A stretch of 64,000 bases of DNA, from NCBI GenBank assembly GCA_021201815.1, contig JAJQEC010000051.1:32800-96799 (forward strand). The letters are read 5' to 3'. The notes beneath the pieces were generated by a model. It saw only the letters and a program-made list of their open reading frames with translations. It was not told where the DNA came from and did not search any database. Below, piece by piece: positions 27,925 to 37,062 of the stretch; the first letter of the stretch is position 1, and every line of letters begins with the position of its first letter. The stretch is from Candidatus Azobacteroides sp. (GTDB lineage: Bacteria; Bacteroidota; Bacteroidia; Bacteroidales; WRGA01). The position numbers were made by a program, and so were the translations under genes.

Positions 27925-28090
27925 AGGAGGTTCCTCCTATTCCGGATTTCATCGTTCCACCAAGGTCAAACGAACGTCCCACCTTGGTAAGACGATCGCC
28001 CCACCAAGGTGGGACGATAACAAGGAGCGGCCGTTTATACGACATGGACCGCTCGTTTATATAACATTGAACGCCTCTTTACATGACTTT
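27925..28090. repeat. Phased inverted-repeat array, 22-bp period
   Basis: Three ACC-WW-GGT dyads (centres 27962.5, 27984.5, 28006.5) are exactly 22 bp apart, each preceded by CGTT/CGTC/CGCC and followed by ACGA. They are flanked by AGGAGGTTCCTCCT (27925-27938) and by three further 22-bp blocks starting at 28024, 28046 and 28068 that share CGTTTATA/CTCTTTACA and a final ACAT/ACTT. GAGCGG (28026-28030, plus the next base) and CCGCTC (28049-28054) form an additional inverted pair. The block is GC-richer than its surroundings. Function unknown. Confidence 0.7.
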
Positions 28091-28276
28091 ATTCTCATGT
28101 TTTCCCGGATTGCCCATACTCTTTTCAAAATAATAAAATTATGTGGAAGGAAAACAAAATGACTAAAATGACTGCATTTTATCGAAGCATGATACTGTTT
28201 ATAAAACAAATCATTATTCTTATCGTGTTTACATATATTATAAAGAAGAGCATTATCACTTCTTAAGAGGACTCCT

Positions 28277-30157
28277 TTAGCCTTCTTTTTCACTAAGTTC
28301 AAGCCATCGAAACGTTTTTTCTTCTATCAACTCCATTATTTCGCCCATCCGGGTAGAGGTCCGGATCAATACATCGGAAGACAGATTCCCGGAATTCAGG
28401 GAAACCTCAAGTTCTCTTTTTTCTTTTTCCAGTTCTTCGATTTCTATTCCCAGCGAATCAAACTCTCTTTTTTCTTTAAAGGTTAACTTATTATTAGCTT
28501 TTTCCCTGACGGGTTTTGAATTGTTTTTATCTATATTTTCCGTTTTTACGGATAAGGATTTTTTCTCTTCCTTTTCGCATTCTTCTTTCCAGTCCCTGTA
28601 ATCCGTATAATTACCCGGAAAATCCTTAATCTCCGCGTTCCCTTTAAAAACAAGCAGATGATCCACTACCTTATCCATAAAATACCGGTCGTGGGAAATA
28701 ACAATGACACATCCTTTAAAGTCTTTCAGATATTCTTCCAGCACATTCAATGTAACGATATCCAGGTCATTAGTCGGCTCATCCAGCACAAGAAAATTCG
28801 GATTCTTAATCAAAATAGAACAGAGATATAACCGGCGCTTTTCTCCTCCACTTAATTTATAAACATAATTATATTGGGTTTCAGGGGTAAAAAGAAAATG
28901 CTGAAGAAACTGGGAAGCAGAAAGTTTTTTACCATTTCCAAGAGATATTTCTTCTGCAATATCCCGGATGACATCAATGACTTTCATTTGTCCATCGAAC
29001 TGCAATCCATCCTGACTGTAATATCCGAAACGCACTGTCTCACCTATATCGATAATTCCTTTATCCGGTTGTATTTCGCCAAGTAATATCTTAATAAAGG
29101 TAGACTTTCCGGTACCATTATTTCCGATAATTCCCATTTTTTCATACCGGGAAAAAGTGTAATTAAAATCTTCCAGGATTTTCAGGTCTCCGAAACTTTT
29201 ATATACATGCTCTGCTTCAAATATTTTAGACCCTATGTAGGAAGCCTGCACGCCCAGATTCACCTGTTCGTTTCGGAAAGAAGTTTTCACTTTATCTTCT
29301 AAGTGATAAAATGCATCTTTTCTGGCTTTTGCTTTAGTAGCACGTGCCTGAGGCTGACGACGCATCCATTCCAGTTCTTTTTTATAAAGATTCTGCGCAG
29401 TTTCCATTTCCGCAGCCTGAGACTCCATGCGTTCCTGTTTCTTTTCCAGGTAATAACTATAATTCCCTTTGTATTGATAAAGTTGTTTGTTGTCAATTTC
29501 CAAAATTTCATTACAGACACGGTCCAGAAAATACCGGTCATGAGTTACCATCAATAATGCCCGGTTGTTTTTCTTCAGATAATCCTCTAACCATTCCGTC
29601 ATTTCAAGATCCAGGTGGTTGGTAGGTTCATCCAGAATTAACAAATCCGGTTCCTGTATTAATACATTCGCTAAAGCAACTCTTTTTAATTGTCCTCCGG
29701 AAAGTTCTCTGATCTTTTGATTGAAATCCGTAATCTTAAGCTGAGTAAGGATCTGTTTAATCTTATGTTCGTAATCCCAGGCTTGTAACTGCTCCATCCG
29801 GAGAAAGAGTGATTCCAATTTTTCCTGATCATCGGACGCCATTGCCTTTTCATATTCCGCAATCACACGAACTGTTTCATCTCCGGTGTGAAAACAGGCC
29901 TCCAGCACAGTATGTTCCTGAGGAAACTGAGGGTCCTGTTCCAGATAACCGACACGAATTCCCTGGCGAAAAACAATTTCTCCGTGATCATAGTCCTCTT
30001 TTCCGGAAAGAATATTCAACAATGTGGTTTTCCCGGAACCATTCTGTGCAATTAAGGCAATTCTTTGCCCCTCGGAAATGCCAAAGGATATATTCCGGAA
30101 TAAAATTAAATCTCCAAATGTTTTCGTTAGATTATTTACCTGCAGATAGACGACCAT
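28277..30157 (-). CDS. uup: ABC-F family ATPase, Uup type
   Basis: The 626-residue protein has two ATP-binding cassettes and no membrane domain. Walker A motifs are QNGSGKTTLLN (about residue 39) and GNNGTGKSTFIK (about 345); signatures are LSGGQLKRVALANVL and LSGGEKRRLYLCSIL, each followed by LDEPTNHLD or LDEPTNDLD. The linker carries RRQPQARATKAKARKDAF, typical for the P-site tRNA interaction motif of Uup-type ABC-F proteins, and the C-terminus ends in a charged coiled coil (about 560-620). ABC-F proteins act on ribosomes; Uup is also linked to precise transposon excision. Single-gene unit with a -7 box at 30175. Confidence 0.9.
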   Translation of the reverse strand: MVVYLQVNNLTKTFGDLILFRNISFGISEGQRIALIAQNGSGKTTLLNILSGKEDYDHGEIVFRQGIRVGYLEQDPQFPQEHTVLEACFHTGDETVRVIAEYEKAMASDDQEKLESLFLRMEQLQAWDYEHKIKQILTQLKITDFNQKIRELSGGQLKRVALANVLIQEPDLLILDEPTNHLDLEMTEWLEDYLKKNNRALLMVTHDRYFLDRVCNEILEIDNKQLYQYKGNYSYYLEKKQERMESQAAEMETAQNLYKKELEWMRRQPQARATKAKARKDAFYHLEDKVKTSFRNEQVNLGVQASYIGSKIFEAEHVYKSFGDLKILEDFNYTFSRYEKMGIIGNNGTGKSTFIKILLGEIQPDKGIIDIGETVRFGYYSQDGLQFDGQMKVIDVIRDIAEEISLGNGKKLSASQFLQHFLFTPETQYNYVYKLSGGEKRRLYLCSILIKNPNFLVLDEPTNDLDIVTLNVLEEYLKDFKGCVIVISHDRYFMDKVVDHLLVFKGNAEIKDFPGNYTDYRDWKEECEKEEKKSLSVKTENIDKNNSKPVREKANNKLTFKEKREFDSLGIEIEELEKEKRELEVSLNSGNLSSDVLIRTSTRMGEIMELIEEKTFRWLELSEKEG

Positions 30158-30174
30158 GATATGTTATTTTGAGA

Positions 30175-30182
30175 CAAAAATA
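30175..30182 (-). promoter_or_regulatory. -7 box of uup
   Basis: CAAAAATA reads TATTTTTG on the minus strand, 17 bp before the ATG. No clear -33 box. Confidence 0.4.
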
Positions 30183-30193
30183 ATTCATTTTAG

Positions 30194-30243
30194 GAAAAAG
30201 GTAGAAAGTGAAAGGTAGAAAGTGAAAAGTAAAAGGTAAAAAA
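30194..30243. repeat. A/G-rich tandem repeat (GGTAGAAAGTGAAA type)
   Basis: GGTAGAAAGTGAAA occurs twice in tandem and is followed by AGTAAAAGGTAAA. A complement-oriented copy (CACTTTTTACTTTTTACC) lies at 30544-30561. Similar motifs occur near 18354-18433 and 46452-46475. Confidence 0.55.
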
Positions 30244-30590
30244 CATAATTTTAGCTTATAAATACGAGGAAAATAATATTCAAGACGGCCTGTATGAAAA
30301 GTTGAACAAGCTCCCATGTAGTAAATATAAAGTAAACAACCGGCTTTATTTATTTTTTATCATTATTATCCGGTAAAAATTTTATAGATGAATGCCATTC
30401 TTCCTTCCTGAGTTACTTTGCAGACTACATCAAATATATTTACAAAACAGTTCAGAAGAATTAAAAAAGAAAGCACATATACAATCCACTAATCATTTTG
30501 AAAACGGAACTATCCTTAAAAAAATAACAATAAATTAGCTAGTCACTTTTTACTTTTTACCGATTGTTAAAAAAACATTCTTTTAAATAA

Positions 30591-30620
30591 TTTGTTTTTT
30601 AAATTACTGATGTAACTTTG
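30591..30620 (+). promoter_or_regulatory. Lipid kinase gene promoter
   Basis: TTTG (30591-30594), an 18-bp spacer and TAACTTTG (30613-30620) are a near-perfect Bacteroidota promoter. It supports the ATG at 30651, since a TTG start at 30618 would lie inside the promoter. Confidence 0.72.
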
Positions 30621-30650
30621 CAGAAAATAAAAACCTATACCCACACTATC

Positions 30651-31541
30651 ATGAGTAAAAAGAAAGTACTTGTTATTATAAATCCTATTTCCGGCACATC
30701 CGGAAAAAAACAATTACCTTCTACTATATATAATCATCCCCTGACTGCTAATTTTGATTTTGACATCCGGACCTCGGAATATAAAGGCCATGCAAAAGAA
30801 CTGGCCCGGGAAGCTGTGGAAAATTTCTATGAGTATGTGCTGGCTGTCGGAGGAGATGGCACAGTAAATGAGATAGCCTGTGAGCTTGTACAAAGTGAAA
30901 CAGCGCTTGGTATTATTCCGCTGGGGTCAGGAAACGGCCTGGCCCGTCATCTGGGAATCCCGATACATACTAAAAAGGCACTGGAAGTATTTCTTTCTGA
31001 AAACGTAACTGCGGTAGATTATTGTAAAGCAAATGATAAATTTTTCTTTGCGACTTTCGGCGTCGGGCTGGATGCGAAAGTAAGTGAAGCCTTTTCCGAG
31101 AGTAAAACCCGGGGACTTATCACCTATGTAGCCAATTCAATTACAGAATTTGCAAAATTAAAACCGGAAAAATATACCATTACCACGTATGAAGGAGAAT
31201 CCTTTACAAGGGATGCAATCCTTATTACCTGCGCCAATGCTTCGCAATGGGGATATAATGCTTATGTAGCTCCGAAGGCAAGTGTGCAGGACGGACTTCT
31301 GGACATGGTAATTCTATTTCCCTTTCCTATTATGGATGCACCTTCCTTAGGTATTCAGCTAATGACAAAAAATATCGATAAAAACAATTATGTCAAAATA
31401 ATAAAAACAAAAGAAGTTATCATAGAACGGGAAAAAGAAGAAGTAGCCCAGGTAGACGGAGAACCCATTTTATTAGGCAACAAAATCGAAATAAAAACGT
31501 ATAAAGGAGGACTAAAAGCCATCGTTCCAAGAATAATATAA
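30651..31541 (+). CDS. Diacylglycerol/lipid kinase family protein
   Basis: The 296-residue protein belongs to the DAGK_cat (YegS/BmrU/DgkB) family. Near the N-terminus it has VLVIINPISGTSGK; the nucleotide-binding signature is VGGDGTVNEIA (about residues 62-72), followed by LGIIPLGSGNGLARHLG. The C-terminal beta-sandwich has the expected QVDGEP near 270. These enzymes phosphorylate diacylglycerol or related lipids with ATP; the lipid substrate cannot be told. The start at 30651 is set by the promoter position. A terminator follows. Confidence 0.87.
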   Translation: MSKKKVLVIINPISGTSGKKQLPSTIYNHPLTANFDFDIRTSEYKGHAKELAREAVENFYEYVLAVGGDGTVNEIACELVQSETALGIIPLGSGNGLARHLGIPIHTKKALEVFLSENVTAVDYCKANDKFFFATFGVGLDAKVSEAFSESKTRGLITYVANSITEFAKLKPEKYTITTYEGESFTRDAILITCANASQWGYNAYVAPKASVQDGLLDMVILFPFPIMDAPSLGIQLMTKNIDKNNYVKIIKTKEVIIEREKEEVAQVDGEPILLGNKIEIKTYKGGLKAIVPRII

Positions 31542-31564
31542 TGAAGTCAGAAAGACTTTAAAGA

Positions 31565-31598
31565 AAAAACAAGTAGTCAGAAACGGCTGCTTGTTTTT
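31565..31598 (+). terminator. Terminator after the lipid kinase gene
   Basis: AAAAACAAGTAG (31565-31576) pairs with CTGCTTGTTTTT (31587-31598) with one G-T wobble, ending in T's. Confidence 0.78.
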
Positions 31599-31700
31599 AT
31601 TTTGCAGCAGATAAGATTACACATTAGCTAGTTAATATTTATTAACAATTCATCTTTAAAAGTATTTTCAATATCGTTTTTATGTATAAATTTAAAGACC

Positions 31701-31708
31701 TACTTTTG
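31701..31708 (+). promoter_or_regulatory. -7 box of the nuo operon
   Basis: TACTTTTG followed by CGCCC matches the Bacteroidota -7 box, about 106 bp before nuoA. The -33 element is poor. Confidence 0.5.
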
Positions 31709-31814
31709 CGCCCGAAAAAGAGGTTTTCATTATACCTGATAATTAAAATAAAACCCATTTCTTCCATGATAAATATGGAAGAAAATTCTGTCAGATCAGT
31801 TAATTTATTACGAT

Positions 31815-32165
31815 ATGAACTCTGCATTATTAGTTGCTGTCATACTTACTGCTATTATCATGGTAGCCGGAGCATTGGCAATTGCGGCATTAATAGCACC
31901 ATCTTCTTTCAATCTTCAGAAAGGAGAGCCATACGAATGTGGTATCCCGACACGGGGGACATCGTGGATGCAATTTAAAGTCGGTTACTATCTGTTTGCT
32001 ATCCTCTTTCTTATGTTTGATGTGGAGGCCGTATTCCTTTTTCCCTGGGCTGTTATTGTAAAAGACCTGGGAATAATCGGACTTGTAAATGTATTGTTTT
32101 TTGTATTTATATTGATTCTGGGTCTGGCATATGCCTGGAGAAAAGGAGCACTGGAATGGAAGTAA
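31815..32165 (+). CDS. nuoA: NADH-quinone oxidoreductase subunit A
   Basis: The 116-residue membrane subunit has three transmembrane helices and the conserved loop [40 protein letters not shown] (about residues 36-75), which includes the ubiquinone-site cysteine. It is the first gene of the complex I operon and overlaps nuoB by 10 bp. Confidence 0.96.
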   Translation: MNSALLVAVILTAIIMVAGALAIAALIAPSSFNLQKGEPYECGIPTRGTSWMQFKVGYYLFAILFLMFDVEAVFLFPWAVIVKDLGIIGLVNVLFFVFILILGLAYAWRKGALEWK

Positions 32166-32803
32166 AAAATATAAAAATAAAAGGCATTAAAAGAGAAGAT
32201 TTCAAGGATAATGAATATCTTGAAAAATATTACGTTCAGGAACTTCAGCAATATGGTTCGAATGTCTTTATCGGAGCACTGGATGATTTGTTGGATTGGG
32301 GACGTTCCAACTCGGTCTGGCCTTTAACTTTTGCCACCAGTTGCTGTGGTATTGAGTTTATGAGTGTCGGTGCCGCACGGTTTGACTTTGCCCGGTTCGG
32401 TTTTGAAGTAACCCGTTCAAGCCCCCGGCAGGCTGATATTATTGTTGTGGCGGGAACCATTGTAAAAAAAATGGCACCTGTTCTTAAAAGACTATATGAC
32501 CAGATGGCAGAACCCAAATACGTGGTGGCAATGGGAAGTTGTGCCATATCCGGAGGACCATTCTGTGATACATACCATGTAGTAAACGGAGTAGAGGAAA
32601 TCATTCCGGTAGATGTTTATGTGCCCGGTTGTCCGCCCAGACCAGAAAGTTTATTATATGGTCTGATGCAACTGCAACGGAAAATGAAACTTGAAAGATT
32701 TATAGAAGCCGCCCATAAATCAAAACAAAGGAGAAAAGAAGCCAAAAAAGCGGCTTTATCCGAACTTGAGAAACAAAACCAACAATTATCGCAGGAATCC
32801 TGA
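32156..32803 (+). CDS. nuoB: NADH-quinone oxidoreductase subunit B
   Basis: The 215-residue peripheral subunit binds the terminal [4Fe-4S] cluster N2: tandem cysteines in [10 protein letters not shown], then GSCAISGG and VPGCPPRPE. The C-terminal 35 residues are an Ala/Lys/Gln-rich extension. It overlaps nuoA and is followed 31 bp later by nuoCD. Confidence 0.96.
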   Translation: MEVKNIKIKGIKREDFKDNEYLEKYYVQELQQYGSNVFIGALDDLLDWGRSNSVWPLTFATSCCGIEFMSVGAARFDFARFGFEVTRSSPRQADIIVVAGTIVKKMAPVLKRLYDQMAEPKYVVAMGSCAISGGPFCDTYHVVNGVEEIIPVDVYVPGCPPRPESLLYGLMQLQRKMKLERFIEAAHKSKQRRKEAKKAALSELEKQNQQLSQES

Positions 32804-32834
32804 AAAACAAATCGTTTGCTATTTTATTATAAAA

Positions 32835-34454
32835 ATGGATTTAACAGAAAAAATAACGGCCCTTGCTCCTGATGTGCAGGTTGAAGAAGCTCAATATCCG
32901 ACTTATACTGTTTCTTCGGACAGGCTTCACGAAGTAGCATGGATGCTCCGTAAAAAAGAAGGATACGACTTTCTTCTCTCTCTTACCGGAATTGACCTGG
33001 GAGAAGCATTGGGAGTAATTTACCATTTATCTAAATCCGAAAATCCAATGGATCTGATTGTACTTAAAACAAGTACGACAGATCGGGAAAATCCTCAGTT
33101 ATTCAGTGTAACCGATATATGGCGTACTGCTAACCTGAACGAGCGGGAAGTATTCGGTCTTTTTGGTATCCGGTTTATTAATCATCCGGATATGCGGCGT
33201 TTATTTTTGAATAATAGCTGGAATGGATTTCCTTTCAGAAAAGATTATGATGAAAACCCGGAATTAAATCCTCTCAACCTGGAAAGTGAATGCCAATCCG
33301 ATAAACTGCGAAGTTTATCTTTTACAAAACAGGGAGTGATTGAGCGGGAAGGAGAAGTATTCAGTAAAGAGGAATATGTGGTAAATATCGGACCACAGCA
33401 CCCTGCAACACATGGAGTATTACACTTCAGGGTATCTCTTGACGGAGAAATTATAAAGAAAGTTGACCCACATTTAGGATATATCCACCGGGGTGTCGAA
33501 AAGATGTGCGAAAGAATGTCTTATCCACAAATGCTTCACCTGACAGACAGGTTGGATTATTTATCTGCTCATATCAACCGCCATGCACTGTGTATGTGTA
33601 TAGAGAAAGCTGCGGAAATCGAAGTTTCCGAACGTGTTTTATATATTCGTACCATCATGGATGAATTGACCCGTATTGCATCTCACTTACTGGGCTGGGC
33701 TTCGATGTGTATGGATATGGGAGCATTGACAGCTTTTATATATGGAATGCGGGACAGGGAAAAAATCATTGATATTTTCGAAGCTACCTGTGGTGCCAGA
33801 CTGATTATGAATTATAATGTGATAGGAGGAGTAATGTATGATCTTCATCCTGACTTCCAAAAGCAGGTAAAGGAGTTTATTCCTTACATGCGTAAAATGA
33901 TGAAAGAATACCATCAGATATTCACAGGAAATATAATTGCTTCCGAACGTATGCACAACATTGGTATGCTTACTAAAAAGAAAGCAATTGCATACGGAGT
34001 AACCGGACCTTCCGGACGTGCTTCCGGTTTCAGTTGTGATGTCCGTAAACATAAACCATACGGAGTATATGACAAAGTAAACTTCTCCGAAATGCTGAGA
34101 GAAGAAGGGGATGCATTTGCACGTTATATGCTGCGTCTTGATGAAATCATGGAATCTTTGAATATACTGGAACAATTGATTGATAATATTCCGGAAGGAT
34201 CCATCCAGACGAAAATAAAACCGATTATCCGTATTCCGGAAGGAGAATATTTTCAGGCAGTGGAAGCTGCCCGGGGGCTTTTCGGTGTATATATTTGCAG
34301 CAAAGGGGACAAATCACCTTACAGACTAAAGTTCCGTTCTCCGGGATTGCCATTGATTTCTATTGTTAATCTGATTGCCAGAGAGGAAAAAATTGCTGAC
34401 CTGATCGCCATAGGAGGTTCACTGGACTATGTAGTTCCGGATATAGACAGATAA
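32835..34454 (+). CDS. nuoCD: NADH-quinone oxidoreductase fused subunit C/D
   Basis: The 539-residue protein fuses NuoC (about 1-140; ATDIWRTANLNEREVFGLFGIRF-like segment) and NuoD (about 165-539; VNIGPQHPATHGVLHF, SERMHNIGMLT, and the C-terminal GSLDYVVPDIDR). The D part contributes the quinone site next to N2. A frame extending to 32766 exists, but it would overlap nuoB and begin with a non-conserved basic tail, so the ATG at 32835 is preferred. The C-D fusion is usual in Bacteroidota. Confidence 0.96.
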   Translation: MDLTEKITALAPDVQVEEAQYPTYTVSSDRLHEVAWMLRKKEGYDFLLSLTGIDLGEALGVIYHLSKSENPMDLIVLKTSTTDRENPQLFSVTDIWRTANLNEREVFGLFGIRFINHPDMRRLFLNNSWNGFPFRKDYDENPELNPLNLESECQSDKLRSLSFTKQGVIEREGEVFSKEEYVVNIGPQHPATHGVLHFRVSLDGEIIKKVDPHLGYIHRGVEKMCERMSYPQMLHLTDRLDYLSAHINRHALCMCIEKAAEIEVSERVLYIRTIMDELTRIASHLLGWASMCMDMGALTAFIYGMRDREKIIDIFEATCGARLIMNYNVIGGVMYDLHPDFQKQVKEFIPYMRKMMKEYHQIFTGNIIASERMHNIGMLTKKKAIAYGVTGPSGRASGFSCDVRKHKPYGVYDKVNFSEMLREEGDAFARYMLRLDEIMESLNILEQLIDNIPEGSIQTKIKPIIRIPEGEYFQAVEAARGLFGVYICSKGDKSPYRLKFRSPGLPLISIVNLIAREEKIADLIAIGGSLDYVVPDIDR

Positions 34455-34488
34455 ATAATACTCAATTTTAACATTCATAATTTCATAT

Positions 34489-35568
34489 ATGTTTGACTTT
34501 AAAATAGTAACAGATTGGATTGATCAGACACTACGATCTTATTTACCGGATTTCGGAGTTCTGGTAATAGAACTTATTCTGGTTGGGATTGCCCTGCTGG
34601 CGGCTTATGCTGTCTTTGCTATTATTCTGATCTGGTTTGAACGGAAAATATGTGCCTGGTTTCAGTGTCGTCTGGGGCCGAATAGGGTAGGAGGGCGCTG
34701 GGGACTTTTACAAACGGTAGCTGATACTATTAAAATATTAGTAAAAGAGTTGATCCCGATCAATCATATCGATAAGTTTTTGTTCTATCTGGCTCCTTTC
34801 ATTGTTATTCTGGGATCTATGTTATCTTTCGGAGCCTTACCTTTCGGAAAGGGTTTACACGCGATTGACTTTAATATAGGCGTCTTTTATTTTATTGCCG
34901 TATCCTCTCTTGGAGTGTTAGGGGTATTACTGGCCGGTTGGTCAAGCAACAATAAATTTTCTATGATCGGGGCCATGCGAAGCGGCGCCCAGATGGTAAG
35001 TTATGAACTTTCTATAGGGCTTTCGTTATTAACAATGGTTATCTTCGCAGGTACCATGCAGGTCTCCCAGCTAGTAAATCAACAAGCGGACATGTGGTTT
35101 ATTTTTAAAGGTCATATTCCGGCCTTCATAGCTTTTGTTATTTATCTGATTGCCGGACATGCAGAAACAAGCCGTGGTCCTTTTGACTTACCGGAAGCCG
35201 AATCTGAACTTACCGCAGGATACCACACCGAATATTCGGGCATCCAGTTCGGATTCTATTATCTGGCAGAATACCTTAATATGTTTATTATTGCCGCTAT
35301 CGCAACCACCATATTTTTGGGTGGATGGCAACCTTTCCACATTCCCGGTTGGGATGGTTTCAATCAGGTAATGGATTATATTCCTACTCCTCTCTGGTTT
35401 ATCGGAAAAACGTTCTTTTGTATTTTCCTTTCTTTATGGGTACGTTGGACATTTCCCCGTCTGAGGATTGATCAGTTATTGCGTCTGGAATGGAAATATC
35501 TGCTGCCTCTTAATTTATTAAATATCCTGCTAATGGCTTTAGTAGTAATATCAGGATGGCACTTTTGA
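34489..35568 (+). CDS. nuoH: NADH-quinone oxidoreductase subunit H
   Basis: The 359-residue protein has eight transmembrane helices and conserved NuoH motifs: [18 protein letters not shown] (first cytoplasmic loop), [27 protein letters not shown] (quinone-site loop) and [14 protein letters not shown]. It links the membrane arm with the quinone chamber. It lies 34 bp after nuoCD. Confidence 0.96.
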   Translation: MFDFKIVTDWIDQTLRSYLPDFGVLVIELILVGIALLAAYAVFAIILIWFERKICAWFQCRLGPNRVGGRWGLLQTVADTIKILVKELIPINHIDKFLFYLAPFIVILGSMLSFGALPFGKGLHAIDFNIGVFYFIAVSSLGVLGVLLAGWSSNNKFSMIGAMRSGAQMVSYELSIGLSLLTMVIFAGTMQVSQLVNQQADMWFIFKGHIPAFIAFVIYLIAGHAETSRGPFDLPEAESELTAGYHTEYSGIQFGFYYLAEYLNMFIIAAIATTIFLGGWQPFHIPGWDGFNQVMDYIPTPLWFIGKTFFCIFLSLWVRWTFPRLRIDQLLRLEWKYLLPLNLLNILLMALVVISGWHF

Positions 35569-35605
35569 AACATAATGTATAAAGAAATTTGAAATATTTA
35601 TATCG

Positions 35606-36097
35606 ATGAGCAGTTTCGCAGCATATATAAAATCATGGTTTACAGGATTAGGTTCTCTCCTTACCGGATTGAAAGTTTCCATGACGAACTTTCTCCGGCC
35701 GAAAGTAACCGAATGTTACCCGGAAAACAGAGCTACCCTGAAAATGCCGGCTCGCTTTAAAGGTGAATTGATAATGCCTCATGATGCAAATAATGAGCAT
35801 AATTGTACAGCCTGTGGTATTTGTCAGATGAATTGCCCGAACAATACTATTAAAGTGATTACCGACACCATTGAAACAGAAGAGGGAAAAAAGAAGAAAA
35901 TACTGAAAAGTTATATTTATAAGTTGGGACAATGTTCCTTCTGTAGCATGTGTGTAAATACATGTCCTTTCAATGCTATCACTTTCGCGCCTACTTATGA
36001 GAATGCGTTGTTTACCCGTTCAAAATTAATTCATCAGTTAAATAACGAAGGATCCCGTTTAAAAGAGAAGAAGAAAAAGGAAGAAGCTGCTTCCTGA
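35606..36097 (+). CDS. nuoI: NADH-quinone oxidoreductase subunit I
   Basis: The 163-residue subunit carries two [4Fe-4S] ferredoxin motifs: CTACGICQMNCP (about residues 72-83) and CSFCSMCVNTCP (about 112-123), for clusters N6a and N6b. The N-terminus is an amphipathic membrane-associated stretch; the C-terminus is Lys/Glu-rich. Confidence 0.96.
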   Translation: MSSFAAYIKSWFTGLGSLLTGLKVSMTNFLRPKVTECYPENRATLKMPARFKGELIMPHDANNEHNCTACGICQMNCPNNTIKVITDTIETEEGKKKKILKSYIYKLGQCSFCSMCVNTCPFNAITFAPTYENALFTRSKLIHQLNNEGSRLKEKKKKEEAAS

Positions 36098-36154
36098 ATT
36101 GAATAGTAAATTTAGTATACTTCTTTGATATGAAGTATTTATGAAAAAATATAT

Positions 36155-36667
36155 ATGGAAATAACTGTTTCACAAGTAATTTTTGGAATTTTAGCCGTAA
36201 TTATCGTAGCTTTTTCCATACTGACCGTTACTACAAGACGAATATTACGATCAGCCACTTTTCTTTTATTTGTATTACTGGCAACGGCCGGAGTATATTT
36301 CCTGCTGGATTACCATTTTCTGGCAGCCGTACAGATAACCGTTTATGCAGGTGGTATACTGGTACTTTTTGTCTTTTCCATTTTCCTTACCAGTCATGCC
36401 GGCGATAAACTTCCGAAAGCTTCTCTTAAAAAGATGATTGCCGGTCTTATGGCAGCTATTACCGGAGGTGCCGTTTGCTTGTTTGTTATCCTGAAAAACG
36501 GACTAAGAGTTACAGAAGCTGTAACCGGAGGGGAAATTGATATGAAACAGATCGGCTATGCATTGATGGGTACAGGAAAATATCAGTACCTGTTACCTTT
36601 TGAGGCAGTCAGTATTTTATTACTGGCATGTATTATCGGTGGAATTTTAATAGCAAGAAAAAGATAA
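36155..36667 (+). CDS. nuoJ: NADH-quinone oxidoreductase subunit J
   Basis: The 170-residue subunit has five transmembrane helices, with the conserved FLAAVQITVYAGGILVLFVFSIFL segment of helix 3, whose pi-bulge is involved in coupling. Six bp before nuoK. Confidence 0.95.
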   Translation: MEITVSQVIFGILAVIIVAFSILTVTTRRILRSATFLLFVLLATAGVYFLLDYHFLAAVQITVYAGGILVLFVFSIFLTSHAGDKLPKASLKKMIAGLMAAITGGAVCLFVILKNGLRVTEAVTGGEIDMKQIGYALMGTGKYQYLLPFEAVSILLLACIIGGILIARKR

Positions 36668-36673
36668 AAGATT

Positions 36674-36985
36674 ATGGACGTTCCGATGGAATTATATCTG
36701 GTTGTAAGCACCGTTATGTTTTTTGCAGGTGTATACGGATTTATTGCCCGCAAAAATATGCTTACTATCCTTATCTCTTTAGAATTGGTTTTGAATGCTG
36801 TTGATATCAATTTTGTTATCTTCAACCGTTTTCTTTATCCTCAGCAAATGGAGGGTATGATTTTCACATTGTTTGCAATAGCCGTTTCTGCTGCGGAAAC
36901 AGCTATAGCGATTGCCATTATTATTAATATATACCGCAATCTGCAGAATATAGATGTTAAGAAACTAAGTGAATTGAAAAATTAA
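36674..36985 (+). CDS. nuoK: NADH-quinone oxidoreductase subunit K
   Basis: The 103-residue subunit has three transmembrane helices, with glutamates in ISLELVLNAVDINFV and AVSAAETAIAIAI matching the two conserved proton-pathway glutamates. It is 6 bp after nuoJ and 77 bp before nuoL. Confidence 0.95.
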   Translation: MDVPMELYLVVSTVMFFAGVYGFIARKNMLTILISLELVLNAVDINFVIFNRFLYPQQMEGMIFTLFAIAVSAAETAIAIAIIINIYRNLQNIDVKKLSELKN

Positions 36986-37062
36986 ATAACTAAAAGATAA
37001 AACTGCAAACAAGGATAAATAACCCGGTTTGAATTTTTATCTTATAACTTTAATTTAAGTTT

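Larger units (their letters stand above)
27442..28276. other. 835-bp gene-free region with orphan promoter and dyad array
   Basis: Between spt and uup, both on the minus strand. Contents: the spt promoter (27534-27562), AT-rich DNA, an orphan plus-strand promoter module (27802-27832), and a GC-richer block of phased inverted repeats (27925-28090). Short frames across the block (for example 27834-28064) encode nothing recognisable and cross 22-bp repeat units, which would shift frame. No tRNA or known riboswitch is visible. Confidence 0.6.
30158..30650. other. Divergent gene-free region between uup and the lipid kinase gene
   Basis: 493 bp holding the uup -7 box (30175-30182), an A/G-rich repeat (30194-30243), its complement-like copy (30543-30561) and the strong lipid kinase promoter (30591-30620). 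Nothing else is recognisable. Confidence 0.5.

Noticed and set aside
27834..28162. Short protein-coding frames across the 22-bp repeat block
   Set aside because: Two overlapping frames exist, neither resembles a protein family, and a 22-bp period cannot keep frame. The sequence looks like a repeat array, not a gene.
33687..34175. 162-codon antisense frame inside nuoCD
   Set aside because: It is opposite a conserved gene and has no recognisable domain.
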